A stretch of 64,000 nucleotides of DNA from Metopolophium dirhodum (Eukaryota; Arthropoda; Insecta; Hemiptera; Aphididae), in assembly GCF_019925205.1 (NCBI RefSeq), contig NC_083560.1, positions 152,663,422-152,727,421 of the forward strand, in the 5' to 3' direction. The notes beneath the pieces were generated by a model that did not search any database, was not told where the DNA came from, and saw only the letters and a program-made list of their open reading frames with translations. Shown here piece after piece: positions 1 to 12,300 of this stretch. Both the position numbers and the translations under genes were made by a program. Positions within the stretch are counted from its first letter, which is position 1; every line of letters starts with the position of its first letter.

Positions 1-61
1 ATTTATCCACTATAAATTAACTAGATGTTCAGAAAACTAGAATTTAGAACTCAATTATTAC

Positions 62-73
62 GTTAATATTAAC
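62..73. other. Perfect 12-bp palindrome in the monomer core
   Basis: GTTAATATTAAC is its own reverse complement. It lies about 80 bp after the GACTTCAG box in most A and C monomers. It is imperfect in ordinary B (TATC end) and in D (GTTGATATTAAC or AATGATATTAAC). It therefore occurs in a large share of all monomers. Short dyads have been reported as enriched at several eukaryotic centromeres; a role here is speculative. Confidence 0.85.
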
Positions 74-293
74 ATTTTTCATTGATGGGGTAAATCATTT
101 CAAATAAAAAAAACACATAAGTTGTTGTTGAATAAGACTTCAGACAATTGCAAATACATTAGTCACCTTTAGTTAGATTAGTTGAACCCAAAACTAGAAT
201 ATAGAACACAAAAATTACGTTAATATTATCATTATTCATTGTTGGGTTACATCATTTCAAATTAAAAAAAAAACATAATATGTTGATGAATAA

Positions 294-452
294 GACTTCA
301 AACAATTGCAAATACATTTATCCACTATACATAAACTAGATGATCTGAAAAACCAGAATTTAGAACTCAAAAATTACGTTAATATTAACATTATTCATTG
401 TTGGGTTACATCATTTCAAATTAAAGAATAAACATAATATGTTGATGAATAA
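294..452 (+). repeat. Representative type C monomer
   Basis: This 159-bp unit defines subfamily C. It has TATCCACTATACATAAAC, TAGATGATCTGAAAAACC, the intact palindrome GTTAATATTAAC, ATTATTCATTGTTGGG and the distinctive tail AAAGAATAAACATAATATG, in which the long A run is interrupted. Three subtypes recur: GATCTG with AATTACG; GATCAG with AATGACG; and CACGATAC with GATCAG and AATTACG. C alternates mainly with D or B. Confidence 0.9.
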
Positions 453-608
453 GACTTCAGACAATTGCAAATACATTAGTCACCTATATATAGATTAGTT
501 GTACGCAAAACTAGAATTTAGAAGTCAATAAATATGTTGATATTAACATTTTCATTGTTGGGGTACAACATTTCAAATTAAAAAAAAACATAATTTGTTG
601 ACGAATAA
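453..608 (+). repeat. Representative type D3 monomer (TATATATAG variant)
   Basis: This 156-bp unit has AGTCACCTATATATAG, AGTCAATAAATATGTTG, ATTAACATTTTCATTG, GGGGTACAACATTTC and the tail AATTTGTTGACGAATAAG. D3 is nearly always followed by A' and then B, a trio that recurs near 16,605; 23,736; 27,060; 31,165; 33,700; 36,550; 38,770; 40,670; 46,200; 48,100; 51,900 and 53,640. This makes it a useful landmark for HOR boundaries. Confidence 0.88.
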
Positions 609-765
609 GACTTCAGACAATTGCAAATACATTTATCCACTATAAATTAACTAGATGTTCAGAAAACTAGAATTTAGAACTCAATTATTACGTTAATATT
701 AACATTTTTCATTGATGGGGTAAATCATTTCAAATAAAAAAAACACATAAGTTGTTGTTGAATAA
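609..765 (+). repeat. Representative type A monomer
   Basis: This 157-bp unit defines subfamily A. After the shared box come TATCCACTATAAATTAAC, TAGATGTTCAGAAAAC, AACTCAATTATTACG, the palindrome GTTAATATTAAC, then ATTTTTCATTGATGGGG and a tail with an eight-base A run and CACATAAGTTGTTGTTG. Variant A' has ATCATATC instead of ATCATTTC and ends TTGTTAAATAAG. Another variant has CACTATAATTTAAC and usually follows D1. A third, common at 23-54 kb, has TTATGTTAATATT. Confidence 0.9.
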
Positions 766-924
766 GACTTCAGACAATTGCAAATACATTAGTCACCTTT
801 AGTTAGATTAGTTGAACCCAAAACTAGAATATAGAACACAAAAATTACGTTAATATTATCATTATTCATTGTTGGGTTACATAATTTCAAATTAAAAAAA
901 AAAAAAAAATATGTTGATGAATAA
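766..924 (+). repeat. Representative type B monomer
   Basis: This 159-bp unit defines subfamily B. It has AGTCACCTTTAGTTAG, GTTGAACCCAAAACTAG, AATATAGAACACAAAAATT and GTTAATATTATC, where the palindrome's last arm is broken. A common derivative starts GACTTAAGGCAATTG, has GAACTCAAAA and keeps the intact palindrome. It occurs at 24,049; 27,358; 31,477; 34,011; 36,860; 39,075; 40,975; 42,081; 46,512; 48,412; 49,518; 52,210 and 53,948. In this copy the tail ACATAAT has become A-rich, giving a run of 16 A. Confidence 0.88.
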
Positions 925-1082
925 GACTTCAGACAATTGCAAATACATTTATCCACTATACATAAACTAGATGATCTGAAAAACCAGAATTTAGAACTCA
1001 AAAATTACGTTAATATTAACATTTTTCATTGATGGGGTAAATCATATCAAATAAAAAAAACACATAAGTTGTTGTTAAATAA
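925..1082 (+). repeat. Chimeric C/A' monomer
   Basis: The first half is type C (CACTATACATAAAC, GATCTGAAAAACC). The second half is A' (TTTTTCATTGATGGGG, ATCATATC, TTGTTAAATAAG). The switch falls within ACGTTAATATTAACAT, which both families share and which contains the palindrome. The same chimera is present in copies 2 and 3 of block P, so it predates those duplications. Confidence 0.82.
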
Positions 1083-1590
1083 GACTTCAGGCAATTGCAA
1101 ATACATTAGTCATCTATAGATAGATTAGTTGTATGCAAAACTAGAATTTAGAAGTCAATAAATACAATGATATTAACATTATTCATTGTTGGGTTACATC
1201 ATTTCAAATTAAAAAAAAAAACATAATATGTTGATGAATAAGACTTCAGACAATTGCAAATACATTTATCCACTATACATAAATTAGATGATCAGAAAAA
1301 CCAGAATTTAAAACTCAAAAATGACGTTAATATTAACATTATTCATTGTTGGGTTACATCATTTCAAATTAAAGAATAAACATAATATGTTGATGAATAA
1401 GACTTCAGACAATTGCAAATACATTAGTCATCTATAGATAAATTAGTTGTACGCAAAACTAGAATTAAGAAGTCAATAAATACGTTGATATTAACATAAT
1501 TCATTGTTGGGGTACATCATTTCAAATTAAAAAAAAAACATAATATGTTGATGAAGAAGACTTCAGACAATTGCAAATACATTTATCCAC

Positions 1591-1869
1591 TATAAATTAA
1601 CTAGATGTTCAGAAAACTAGAATTTAGAACTCAATTATTACGTTAATATTAACATTTTTCATTGATGGGGTAAATCATTTCAAATAAAAAAAACACATAA
1701 GTTGTTGTTGAATAAGACTTCAGACAATTGCAAATACATTAGTCACCTTTAGTTAGATTAGTTGAACCCAAAACTAGAATATAGAACACAAAAATTACGT
1801 TAATATTATCATTATTCATTGTTGGGTTACATCATTTCAAATTAAAAAAAAAACATAATATGTTGATGA
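1591..1869 (+). repeat. Satellite between blocks P and Q (A, B)
   Basis: The rest of an A monomer and a B monomer in the standard tetramer order. They closely match 631-910. Nothing other than satellite is present. Confidence 0.75.
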
Positions 1870-3325
1870 ATAAGACTTCAAACAATTGCAAATACATTTA
1901 TCCACTATACATAAACTAGATGATCAGAAAAACCAGAATTTAAAACTCAAAAATGACGTGCATATTAACATTATTCATTGTTGGGTTACATCATTTCAAA
2001 TTAAAGAATAAACATTATATGTTGATGAAGAAGACTTCAGATACTTGCAAATACATTTATCCACTATAATTTATCTAGATGTTCAGAAAACTAGAATTTA
2101 GAACTCAATTATTACGTTAATATTAACATTTTTCATTGATGGGGTAAATCATTTCAAATAAAAAAAACACATAAGTTGTTGATGAAGAAAACTTCAGGCA
2201 ATTGCAAATACATTAGTCACCTATAGATAGATTAGTTGTACGCAAAACTAGAATTTAGAACTCAATTATTACGTTAATATTAACATTATTCATTGATGGG
2301 GTAAATCATATCAAATAAAAAAAACACATAAGTTATTGTTAAATAAGACTTAAGGCAATTGCAAATACATTAGTCACCTTTAGTTAGATTAGTTGAACCC
2401 AAAACTAGAATATAGAACTCAAAAATTACGTTAATATTAACATTATTCATTGTTGGGTTACATCATTTCAAATTAAAAAAAAAAAAAATAATATATTGAT
2501 GAATAAGACTTCAGACAATTGCAAATAAATTTATCCACGATACATAAACTAGATGATCAGAAAAACCAGAATTTAAAACTCAAAAATTACGTTAATATTA
2601 ACATTATTCATTGAAGGGTTACATCATTTCAAATTAAAGAATAAACATAATATGTTGATGAATAAGACTTCAGGCAATTGAAAATACATTAGTCATCTAT
2701 AGATAGATTAGTTGTACGCAAAACTAGAATTTAAAAGTCAATAAATACGTTGATATTAACATTATTCATTGTTGGGGTACATCATTTCAAATTAAAAAAA
2801 AAACATAATATGTTGATGAAGAAGACTTCAGACAATTGCAAATACATTTATCCACTATAAATTAACTAGATGTTCAGAAAACTAGAATTTAGAACTCAAT
2901 TATTACGTTAATATTAACATTTTTCATTGTTGGGTTACATCATTTCAAATTAAAAAAAAAACATAATATGTTGATGAATAAGACTTCAAACAATTGCAAA
3001 TACATTTATCCACTATACATAAACTAGATGATCTGAAAAACCAGAATTTAGAACTCAAAAATTACGTTAATATTAACATTATTCATTGTTGGGTTACATC
3101 ATTTCAAATTAAAGAATAAACATAATATGTTGATGAATAACACTTCAGACAATTGCAAATACATTTATCCACTATACATAAACTAGATGATCTGAAAAAC
3201 CAGAATTTAGAACTCAAAAATTACGTTAATATTAACATTATTCATTGTTGGGTTACATCATTTCAAATTAAAGAATAAACATAATATGTTGATGAATAAG
3301 ACTTCAGACAATTGCAAATACATTA
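1870..3325 (+). repeat. Duplicated block Q, copy 1
   Basis: About nine monomers, repeated at 4,559-6,014 with offset 2,689. The rare variant GACGTGCATATTAAC (near 1,955 and 4,644) and ATACTTGCAAATAC after it anchor the alignment. The block ends with two successive C monomers (2,982 and 3,141), a break in the usual alternation. Its last part overlaps the start of the second copy of block P. Confidence 0.8.
2824..2981 (+). repeat. Chimeric A/B monomer
   Basis: The head is type A (CACTATAAATTAAC, AACTCAATTATTACG). After ATTAACATTTTTCATTG the sequence switches to GTTGGGTTACATCATTTC and a long A run with CATAATATG, as in B or D. The switch lies just past the palindrome. The same chimera recurs near 5,513-5,670 in copy 2 of block Q. 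Confidence 0.8.
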
Positions 3326-4333
3326 GTCACCTATATATAGATTAGTTGTACGCAAAACTAGAATTTAGAAGTCAATAAATATGTTGATATTAACATTTTC
3401 ATTGTTGGGGTACAACATTTCAAATTAAAAAAAAACATAATTTGTTGACGAATAAGACTTCAGACAATTGCAAATACATTTATCCACTATAAATTAACTA
3501 GATGTTCAGAAAACTAGAATTTAGAACTCAATTATTACGTTAATATTAACATTTTTCATTGATGGGGTAAATCATTTCAAATAAAAAAAACACATAAGTT
3601 GTTGTTGAATAAGACTTCAGACAATTGCAAATACATTAGTCACCTTTAGTTAGATTAGTTGAACCCAAAACTAGAATATAGAACACAAAAATTACGTTAA
3701 TATTATCATTATTCATTGTTGGGTTACATAATTTCAAATTAAAAAAAAAAAAAAATATGTTGATGAATAAGACTTCAGACAATTGCAAATACATTTATCC
3801 ACTATACATAAACTAGATGATCTGAAAAACCAGAATTTAGAACTCAAAAATTACGTTAATATTAACATTTTTCATTGATGGGGTAAATCATATCAAATAA
3901 AAAAAACACATAAGTTGTTGTTAAATAAGACTTCAGGCAATTGCAAATACATTAGTCATCTATAGATAGATTAGTTGTATGCAAAACTAGAATTTAGAAG
4001 TCAATAAATACAATGATATTAACATTATTCATTGTTGGGTTACATCATTTCAAATTAAAAAAAAAAACATAATATGTTGATGAATAAGACTTCAAACAAT
4101 TGCAAATACATTTATCCACTATACATAAACTAGATGATCAGAAAAACCAGAATTTAAAACTCAAAAATGACGTTAATATTAACATTATTCATTGTTGGGT
4201 TACATCATTTCAAATTAAAGAATAAACATAATATGTTGATGAATAAGACTTCAGACAATTGCAAATACATTAGTCATCTATAGATAAATTAGTTGTACGC
4301 AAAACTAGAATTAAGAAGTCAATAAATACAATG
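2848..4333 (+). repeat. Duplicated block P, copy 2
   Basis: Matches 1-1,486 at offset 2,847, including the rare ATAATTTCAAATT and 16-A-type tail (881 and 3,728) and the C/A chimera. The match ends near 4,333, where the D monomer switches from AATACGTTGATA to AATACAATGATA. Confidence 0.8.
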
Positions 4334-4558
4334 ATATTAACATTATTCATTGTTGGGTTACATCATTTCAAATTAAAAAAAAACACATAAGTTGTTGATG
4401 AAGAAAACTTCAGGCAATTGCAAATACATTAGTCACCTATAGATAGATTAGTTGTACGCAAAACTAGAATTTAGAACTCAATTATTACGTTAATATTAAC
4501 ATTATTCATTGATGGGGTAAATCATATCAAATAAAAAAAACACATAAGTTGTTGTTAA
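4334..4558 (+). repeat. Satellite linker with D/A chimera
   Basis: A D2 tail with CACATAAGTTGTTG, then a chimera with D head (AGTCACCTATAGATAG, GTACGCAAAAC) and A tail (AACTCAATTATTACG, GATGGGGTAAATC). The same D/A chimera is seen near 2,200-2,350 and 4,890-5,035, so this linker belongs to the same rearrangement set as block Q. Confidence 0.75.
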
Positions 4559-6014
4559 ATAAGACTTCAAACAATTGCAAATACATTTATCCACTATACA
4601 TAAACTAGATGATCAGAAAAACCAGAATTTAAAACTCAAAAATGACGTGCATATTAACATTATTCATTGTTGGGTTACATCATTTCAAATTAAAGAATAA
4701 ACATTATATGTTGATGAAGAAGGCTTCAGATACTTGCAAATACATTTATCCACTATAATTTATCTAGATGTTCAGAAAACTAGAATTTAGAACTCAATTA
4801 TTACGTTAATATTAACATTTTTCATTGATGGGGTAAATCATTTCAAATAAAAAAAACACATAAGTTGTTGATGAAGAAAACTTCAGGCAATTGCAAATAC
4901 ATTAGTCACCTATAGATAGATTAGTTGTACGCAAAACTAGAATTTAGAACTCAATTATTACGTTAATATTAACATTATTCATTGATGGGGTAAATCATAT
5001 CAAATAAAAAAAACACATAAGTTATTGTTAAATAAGACTTAAGGCAATTGCAAATACATTAGTCACCTTTAGTTAGATTAGTTGAACCCAAAACTAGAAT
5101 ATAGAACTCAAAAATTACGTTAATATTAACATTATTCATTGTTGGGTTACATCATTTCAAATTAAAAAAAAAAAAAATAATATATTGATGAATAAGACTT
5201 CAGACAATTGCAAATAAATTTATCCACGATACATAAACTAGATGATCAGAAAAACCAGAATTTAAAACTCAAAAATTACGTTAATATTAACATTATTCAT
5301 TGAAGGGTTACATCATTTCAAATTAAAGAATAAACATAATATGTTGATGAATAAGACTTCAGGCAATTGAAAATACATTAGTCATCTATAGATAGATTAG
5401 TTGTACGCAAAACTAGAATTTAAAAGTCAATAAATACGTTGATATTAACATTATTCATTGTTGGGGTACATCATTTCAAATTAAAAAAAAAACATAATAT
5501 GTTGATGAAGAAGACTTCAGACAATTGCAAATACATTTATCCACTATAAATTAACTAGATGTTCAGAAAACTAGAATTTAGAACTCAATTATTACGTTAA
5601 TATTAACATTTTTCATTGTTGGGTTACATCATTTCAAATTAAAAAAAAAACATAATATGTTGATGAATAAGACTTCAAACAATTGCAAATACATTTATCC
5701 ACTATACATAAACTAGATGATCTGAAAAACCAGAATTTAGAACTCAAAAATTACGTTAATATTAACATTATTCATTGTTGGGTTACATCATTTCAAATTA
5801 AAGAATAAACATAATATGTTGATGAATAACACTTCAGACAATTGCAAATACATTTATCCACTATACATAAACTAGATGATCTGAAAAACCAGAATTTAGA
5901 ACTCAAAAATTACGTTAATATTAACATTATTCATTGTTGGGTTACATCATTTCAAATTAAAGAATAAACATAATATGTTGATGAATAAGACTTCAGACAA
6001 TTGCAAATACATTT
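4559..6014 (+). repeat. Duplicated block Q, copy 2
   Basis: Matches 1,870-3,325 at offset 2,689. At its end three TATCC-type monomers (C, C, A near 5,671, 5,830 and 5,989) follow each other without an AGTC-type monomer, marking the recombination junction on the right side. Confidence 0.8.
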
Positions 6015-6326
6015 ATCCACTATAAATTAACTAGATGTTCAGAAAACTAGAATTTAGAACTCAATTATTACATTAATATTAACATTTTTCATTGATGGGG
6101 TAAATCATTTCAAATTAAAGAATAAACATAATATGTTGATGAATAAGACTTCAGACAATTGCAAATACATTAGTCACCTATAGATAGATTAGTTGTACGC
6201 AAAACTAGAATTTAAAAGTCAATAAATACGTTGATATTAACATTATTCATTGTTGAGGTACATCATTTCAAATTAAAAAAAAAACATAATATGTTGATGA
6301 AGAAGACTTCAGACAATTGCAAATAC
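6015..6326 (+). repeat. Satellite linker (A with C tail, then D1)
   Basis: An A monomer that carries TTACATTAATATTAAC and gains a C tail (AAAGAATAAAC), followed by a D1 monomer with GTTGAGGTACATC. No other sequence is present. Confidence 0.72.
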
Positions 6327-7916
6327 ATTTATCCACTATAAATTAACTAGATGTTCAGAAAACTAGAATTTAGAACTCAATTATTACGTTAATATTAACA
6401 TTTTTCATTGATGGGGTAAATCATTTCAAATAAAAAAAACACATAAGTTGTTGTTGAATAAGACTTCAGACAATTGCAAATAAATTAGTCACCTTTAGTT
6501 AGATTAGTTGAACCCAAAACTAGAATATAGAACACAAAAATTACGTTAATATTATCATTATTCATTGTTGGGTTACATCATTTCAAATTAAAAAAAAAAC
6601 ATAATATGTTGATGAATAAGACTTCAAACAATTGCAAATACATTTATCCACTATACATAAACTAGATGATCTGAAAAACCAGAATTTAGAACTCAAAAAT
6701 TACGTTAATATTAACATTATTCATTGTTGGGTTACATCATTTCAAATTAAAGAATAAACATAATATGTTGATGAATAAGACTTCAGACAATTGCAAATAC
6801 ATTAGTCACCTATATATAGATTAGTTGTACGCAAAACTAGAATTTAGAAGTCAATAAATATGTTGATATTAACATTTTCATTGTTGGGGTACAACATTTC
6901 AAATTAAAAAAAAACATAATTTGTTGACGAATAAGACTTCAGACAATTGCAAATACATTTATCCACTATAAATTAACTAGATGTTCAGAAAACTAGAATT
7001 TAGAACTCAATTATTACGTTAATATTAACATTTTTCATTGATGGGGTAAATCATTTCAAATAAAAAAAACACATAAGTTGTTGTTGAATAAGACTTCAGA
7101 CAATTGCAAATACATTAGTCACCTTTAGTTAGATTAGTTGAACCCAAAACTAGAATATAGAACACAAAAATTACGTTAATATTATCATTATTCATTGTTG
7201 GGTTACATAATTTCAAATTAAAAAAAAAACATAATATGTTGATGAATAAGACTTCAGACAATTGCAAATACATTTATCCACTATACATAAACTAGATGAT
7301 CTGAAAAACCAGAATTTAGAACTCAAAAATTACGTTAATATTAACATTTTTCATTGATGGGGTAAATCATATCAAATAAAAAAAACACATAAGTTGTTGT
7401 TAAATAAGACTTCAGGCAATTGCAAATACATTAGTCATCTATAGATAGATTAGTTGTATGCAAAACTAGAATTTAGAAGTCAATAAATACAATGATATTA
7501 ACATTATTCATTGTTGGGTTACATCATTTCAAATTAAAAAAAAAAACATAATATGTTGATGAATAAGACTTCAGACAATTGCAAATACATTTATCCACTA
7601 TACATAAATTAGATGATCAGAAAAACCAGAATTTAAAACTCAAAAATGACGTTAATATTAACATTATTCATTGTTGGGTTACATCATTTCAAATTAAAGA
7701 ATAAACATAATATGTTGATGAATAAGACTTCAGACAATTGCAAATACATTAGTCATCTATAGATAAATTAGTTGTACGCAAAACTAGAATTAAGAAGTCA
7801 ATAAATACGTTGATATTAACATAATTCATTGTTGGGGTACATCATTTCAAATTAAAAAAAAAACATAATATGTTGATGAAGAAGACTTCAGACAATTGCA
7901 AATACATTTATCCACT
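6327..7916 (+). repeat. Duplicated block P, copy 3
   Basis: Matches 1-1,590 at offset 6,326 through A, B, C, D3, A, B, C/A, D2, C and D. The B monomer near 7,100-7,250 keeps the normal CATAATATG tail, whereas copies 1 and 2 have the A-rich version, so copies 1 and 2 are closer to each other. Confidence 0.8.
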
Positions 7917-8518
7917 ATACATAAACTAGATGATCAGAAAAACCAGAATTTAAAACTCAAAAATGACGTTAATATTAACATTATTCATTGTTGGGTTACA
8001 TCATTTCAAATTAAAGAATAAACATAATATGTTGATGAATAAGACTTCAGACAATTGCAAATACATTAGTCATCTATAGATAAATTAGTTGTACGCAAAA
8101 CTAGAATTAAGAAGTCAATAAATACGTTGATATTAACATAATTCATTGTTGGGGTACATCATTTAAAATTAAAAAAAAAACATAATATGTTGATGAAGAA
8201 GACTTCAGACAATTGCAAATACATTTATCCACTATAAATTAACTAGATGTTCAGAAAACTAGAATTTAGAACTCAATTATTACGTTAATATTAACATTTT
8301 TCATTGATGGGGTAAATCATATCAAATAAAAAAAACACATAAGTTGTTGTTAAATAACACTTCAGACAATTGCAAATACATTAGTCACCTATAGATAGAT
8401 TAGTTGTACGCAAAACTAGAATTTAGAAGTCAATAAATACAATGATATTAATATTATTCATTGTTGGGTTACATCATTTCAAATTAAAAAAAAAAAACAT
8501 AATTTGTTGATGAATAAG
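7917..8518 (+). repeat. Satellite: local C-D duplication, then A' and D4-like
   Basis: The C (AATGACG) and D1 pair at about 7,890-8,200 repeats the pair immediately before it, with a private change ATTTAAAATT near 8,161. A' and a D4-like monomer follow. Confidence 0.72.
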
Positions 8519-9270
8519 ACTTCAGACAATTGCAAATACATTTATCCACTATAAATTAACTAGATGTTCAGAAAACTAGAATTTAGAACTCAATTATTAC
8601 GTTAATATTAACATTTTTCATTGATGGGGTAAATCATATCAAATAAAAAAAACACATAAGTTGTTGTTAAATAAGACTTCAGGCAATTGCAAATACATTA
8701 GTCACCTATAGATAGATTAGTTGTACGCAAAACTAGAATTAAGAAGTCAATAAATACAATGATATTAACATTATTCATTGTTGGGTTACATCATTTCAAA
8801 TTAAAAAAAAAAAACAAAATATGTTGATGAATAAGACTTCAGACAATTGCAAATACATTTATCCACGATACATAAACTAGATGATCAGAAAAACCAGAAT
8901 TTAAAACTCAAAAATTACGTTAATATTAACATTATTCATTGTTGGGTTACATCATTTCAAATTAAAGAATAAACATAATATGTTGATGAATAAGACTTCA
9001 GACAATTGCAAATGCATTAGTCATCTATAGATAGATTAGTTGTACGCAAAACTAGAATTTAGAAGTCAATAAATACGTTGATATTAACATAATTCATTGT
9101 TGGGGTACATCATTTCAAATTAAAAAAAAAACATAATATGTTGATGAAGAAGACTTCAGACAATTGCAAATACATTTATCCACTATAAATTAACTAGATG
9201 TTCAGAAAACTAGAATTTAGAACTCAATTATTAAATTAATATTAACATTTTTCATTGATGGGGTAAATCA
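8519..9270 (+). repeat. Dispersed duplicate R, copy 1
   Basis: A', D (GAATTAAGAAG), C (CACGATAC), D1 and most of an A monomer. It matches 13,751-14,504 at an offset of about 5,233. Shared rare marks are AAACAAAATATG (8,814 and 14,048), AATGCATTAG (9,011 and 14,245) and AAATTAATATT in place of ACGTTAATATT in the last A monomer. Confidence 0.8.
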
Positions 9271-9308
9271 TATCAAATAAAAAAAACACATAAGTTGTTG
9301 TTAAATAA

Positions 9309-12300
9309 GACTTCAGGCAATTGCAAATACATTAGTCATCTATAGATAGATTAGTTGTACGCAAAACTTGAATTTAGAAGTCAATAAATACAATGATATT
9401 AACATTATTCATTGTTGGGTTACATCATTTCAAATTAAAAAAAAAAACATAATATGTTGATGAATAAGACTTCAGACAATTGCAAATACATTTATCCACT
9501 ATACATAAACTAGATGATCAGAAAAACCAGAATTTAAAACTCAAAAATGACGTTAATATTAACATTATTCATTGTTGGGTTACATCATTTCAAATTAAAG
9601 AATAAACATAATATGTTGATAAATAAGACTTCAGACAATTGCAAATACATTAGTCATCTATAGATAGATTAGTTGTACGCAAAACTAGAATTTAGAAGTC
9701 AATAAATACGTTGATATTAACATAATTCATTGTTGGGTTACATCATTTCAAATTAAAAAAAAAAAAAATAATATGTTGATGAATAAGACTTCAGACAATT
9801 GCAAATACATTTATCCACGATACATAAACTAGATGATCAGAAAAACCAGAATTTAAAACTCAAAAATTACGTTAATATTAACATTATTCATTGAAGGGTT
9901 ACATCATTTCAAATTAAAGAATAAACATAATATGTTGATGAATAAGACTTCAGACAATTGCAAATACATTAGTCACCTACAGATAGATTAGTTGTACGCA
10001 AAACTAGAATTTAGAAGTCAATAAATACAATGATATTAATATTATTCATTGTTGGGTAACATCATTTCAAATTAAAAAAAAAAACATAATATGTTGATGA
10101 AGAAGACTTCAGACAATTGCAAATACATTTATCCACTATAAAATAACTAGATGTTCAGAAAACTAGAATTTAGAACTCAATTATTACGTTAATATTAACA
10201 TTTTTCATTGATGGGGTAAATCATATCAAATAAAAAAAACACATAAGTTGTTGTTAAATAAGACTTCAGGCAATTGCAAATACATTAGTCATCTATAGAT
10301 AGATTAGTTGTACGCAAAACTTGAATTTAGAAGTCAATAAATACAATGATATTAACATTATTCATTGTTGGGTTACATCATTTCAAATTAAAAAAAAAAA
10401 CATAATATGTTGATGAATAAGACTTCAGACAATTGCAAATACATTTATCCACTATACATAAACTAGATGATCAGAAAAACCAGAATTTAAAACTCAAAAA
10501 TGACGTTAATATTAACATTATTCATTGTTGGGTTACATCATTTCAAATTAAAGAATAAACATAATATGTTGATAAATAAGACTTCAGACAATTGCAAATA
10601 CATTAGTCATCTATAGATAGATTAGTTGTACGCAAAACTAGAATTTAGAAGTCAATAAATACGTTGATATTAACATAATTCATTGTTGGGTTACATCATT
10701 TCAAATTAAAAAAAAAAAATAATATGTTGATGAATAAGACTTCAGACAATTGCAAATACATTTATCCACGATACATAAACTAGATGATCAGAAAAACCAG
10801 AATTTAAAACTCAAAAATTACGTTAATATTAACATTATTCATTGAAGGGTTACATCATTTCAAATTAAAGAATAAACATAATATGTTGATGAATAAGACT
10901 TCAGACAATTGCAAATACATTAGTCACCTATAGATAGATTAGTTGTACGCAAAACTAGAATTTAGAAGTCAATAAATACAATGATATTAATATTATTCAT
11001 TGTTGGGTTACATCATTTCAAATTAAAAAAAAAAACATAATATGTTGATGAAGAAGACTTCAGACAATTGCAAATACATTTATCCACTATAAATTAACTA
11101 GATGTTCAGAAAACTAGAATTTAGAACTCAATTATTACGTTAATATTAACATTTTTCATTGATGGGGTAAATCATATCAAATAAAAAAAACACATAAGTT
11201 GTTGTTAAATAAGACTTCAGGCAATTGCAAATACATTAGTCATCTATAGATAGATAAGTTGTACGCAAAACTTGAATTTAGAAGTCAATAAATACAATGA
11301 TATTACATTATTCATTGTTGGGTAACATCATTTCAAATTAAAAAAAAAAACATAATATGTTGATGAATAAGACTTCAGACAATTGCAAATACATTTACCC
11401 ACTATACATAAACTAGATGATCAGAAAAACCAGAATTTAAAACTCAAAAATGACGTTAATATTAACATTATTCATTGTTGGGTTACATCATTTCAAATTA
11501 ATGAATAAACATAATATGTTGATTAATAAGACTTCAGACAATTGCAAATACATTAGTCATCTATAGATAGATTAGTTGTACGCAAAACTAGAATTTAGAA
11601 GTCAATAAATACGTTGATATTAACATAATTCATTGTTGGGGTACATCATTTCAAATTAAAAAAAAAAACATAATATGTTGATGAAGAAGACTTCAGACAA
11701 TTGCAAATACATTTATCCACTATTATTTAACTAGATGTTCAGAAAACTAGAATTTAGAACTCAATTATTACGTTAATATTAACATTTTTCATTGATGGGG
11801 TAAATCATTTCAAATAAAAAAAACACATAAGTTGTTGTTGAATAAGACTTCAGGCAATTGCAAATACATTATTCACCTATAGATAGATTAGTTGTACGCA
11901 AAACTAGAATTTAGAAGTCAATAAATACAATGATATTAACATTATTCATTGTTGGGTTACATCATTTCAAATTAAAAAAAAAAACATAATATGTTGATGA
12001 ATAAGATTTCAGACAATTGTAAATACATTTATCCACGATACATAAACTAGATGATCAGAAAAACCAGAATTTAAAACTCGAAAATTACGTTAATATTAAC
12101 ATTATTCATTGTTGGGTTACATCATTTCAAATTAAAGAATAAACATAATATGTTGATGAATAAGACTTCAGACAATTGCAAATACATTAGTCACCTACAG
12201 ATAGATTAGTTGTACGCAAAACTAGAATTTAGAAGTCAATAAATACAATGATATTAATATTATTCATTGTTGGGTAACATCATTTCAAATTAAAAAAAAA

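Larger units (their letters stand above)
1..1590 (+). repeat. Duplicated block P, copy 1 (A-B-C-D tetramers)
   Basis: The first 630 bp contain A, B, C, D3, and the order restarts at 631 with near-identical sequence, so the local HOR is a 4-monomer unit of 630 bp. The second unit is disturbed at C, which is a C/A chimera, followed by D2, C and D. The block is repeated at 2,848-4,333 (offset 2,847, for example TACAACATTT at 564 and 3,411) and at 6,327-7,916 (offset 6,326, for example AAATTAGATG at 1,281 and 7,606). Confidence 0.82.

Noticed and set aside
421..452. Replication origin: yeast-like ARS core in the C tail (complement TATTATGTTTA, 10 of 11)
   Set aside because: Such near matches are expected by chance in 76% A+T sequence, and no other origin feature or lineage evidence supports it.
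789..1001. 70-codon open frame on the minus strand
   Set aside because: It starts at TTG, runs antisense through satellite monomers and contains a phenylalanine run made by the 16-base A run. It exists only because this copy has the A-rich B tail. Chance frame, not a gene.
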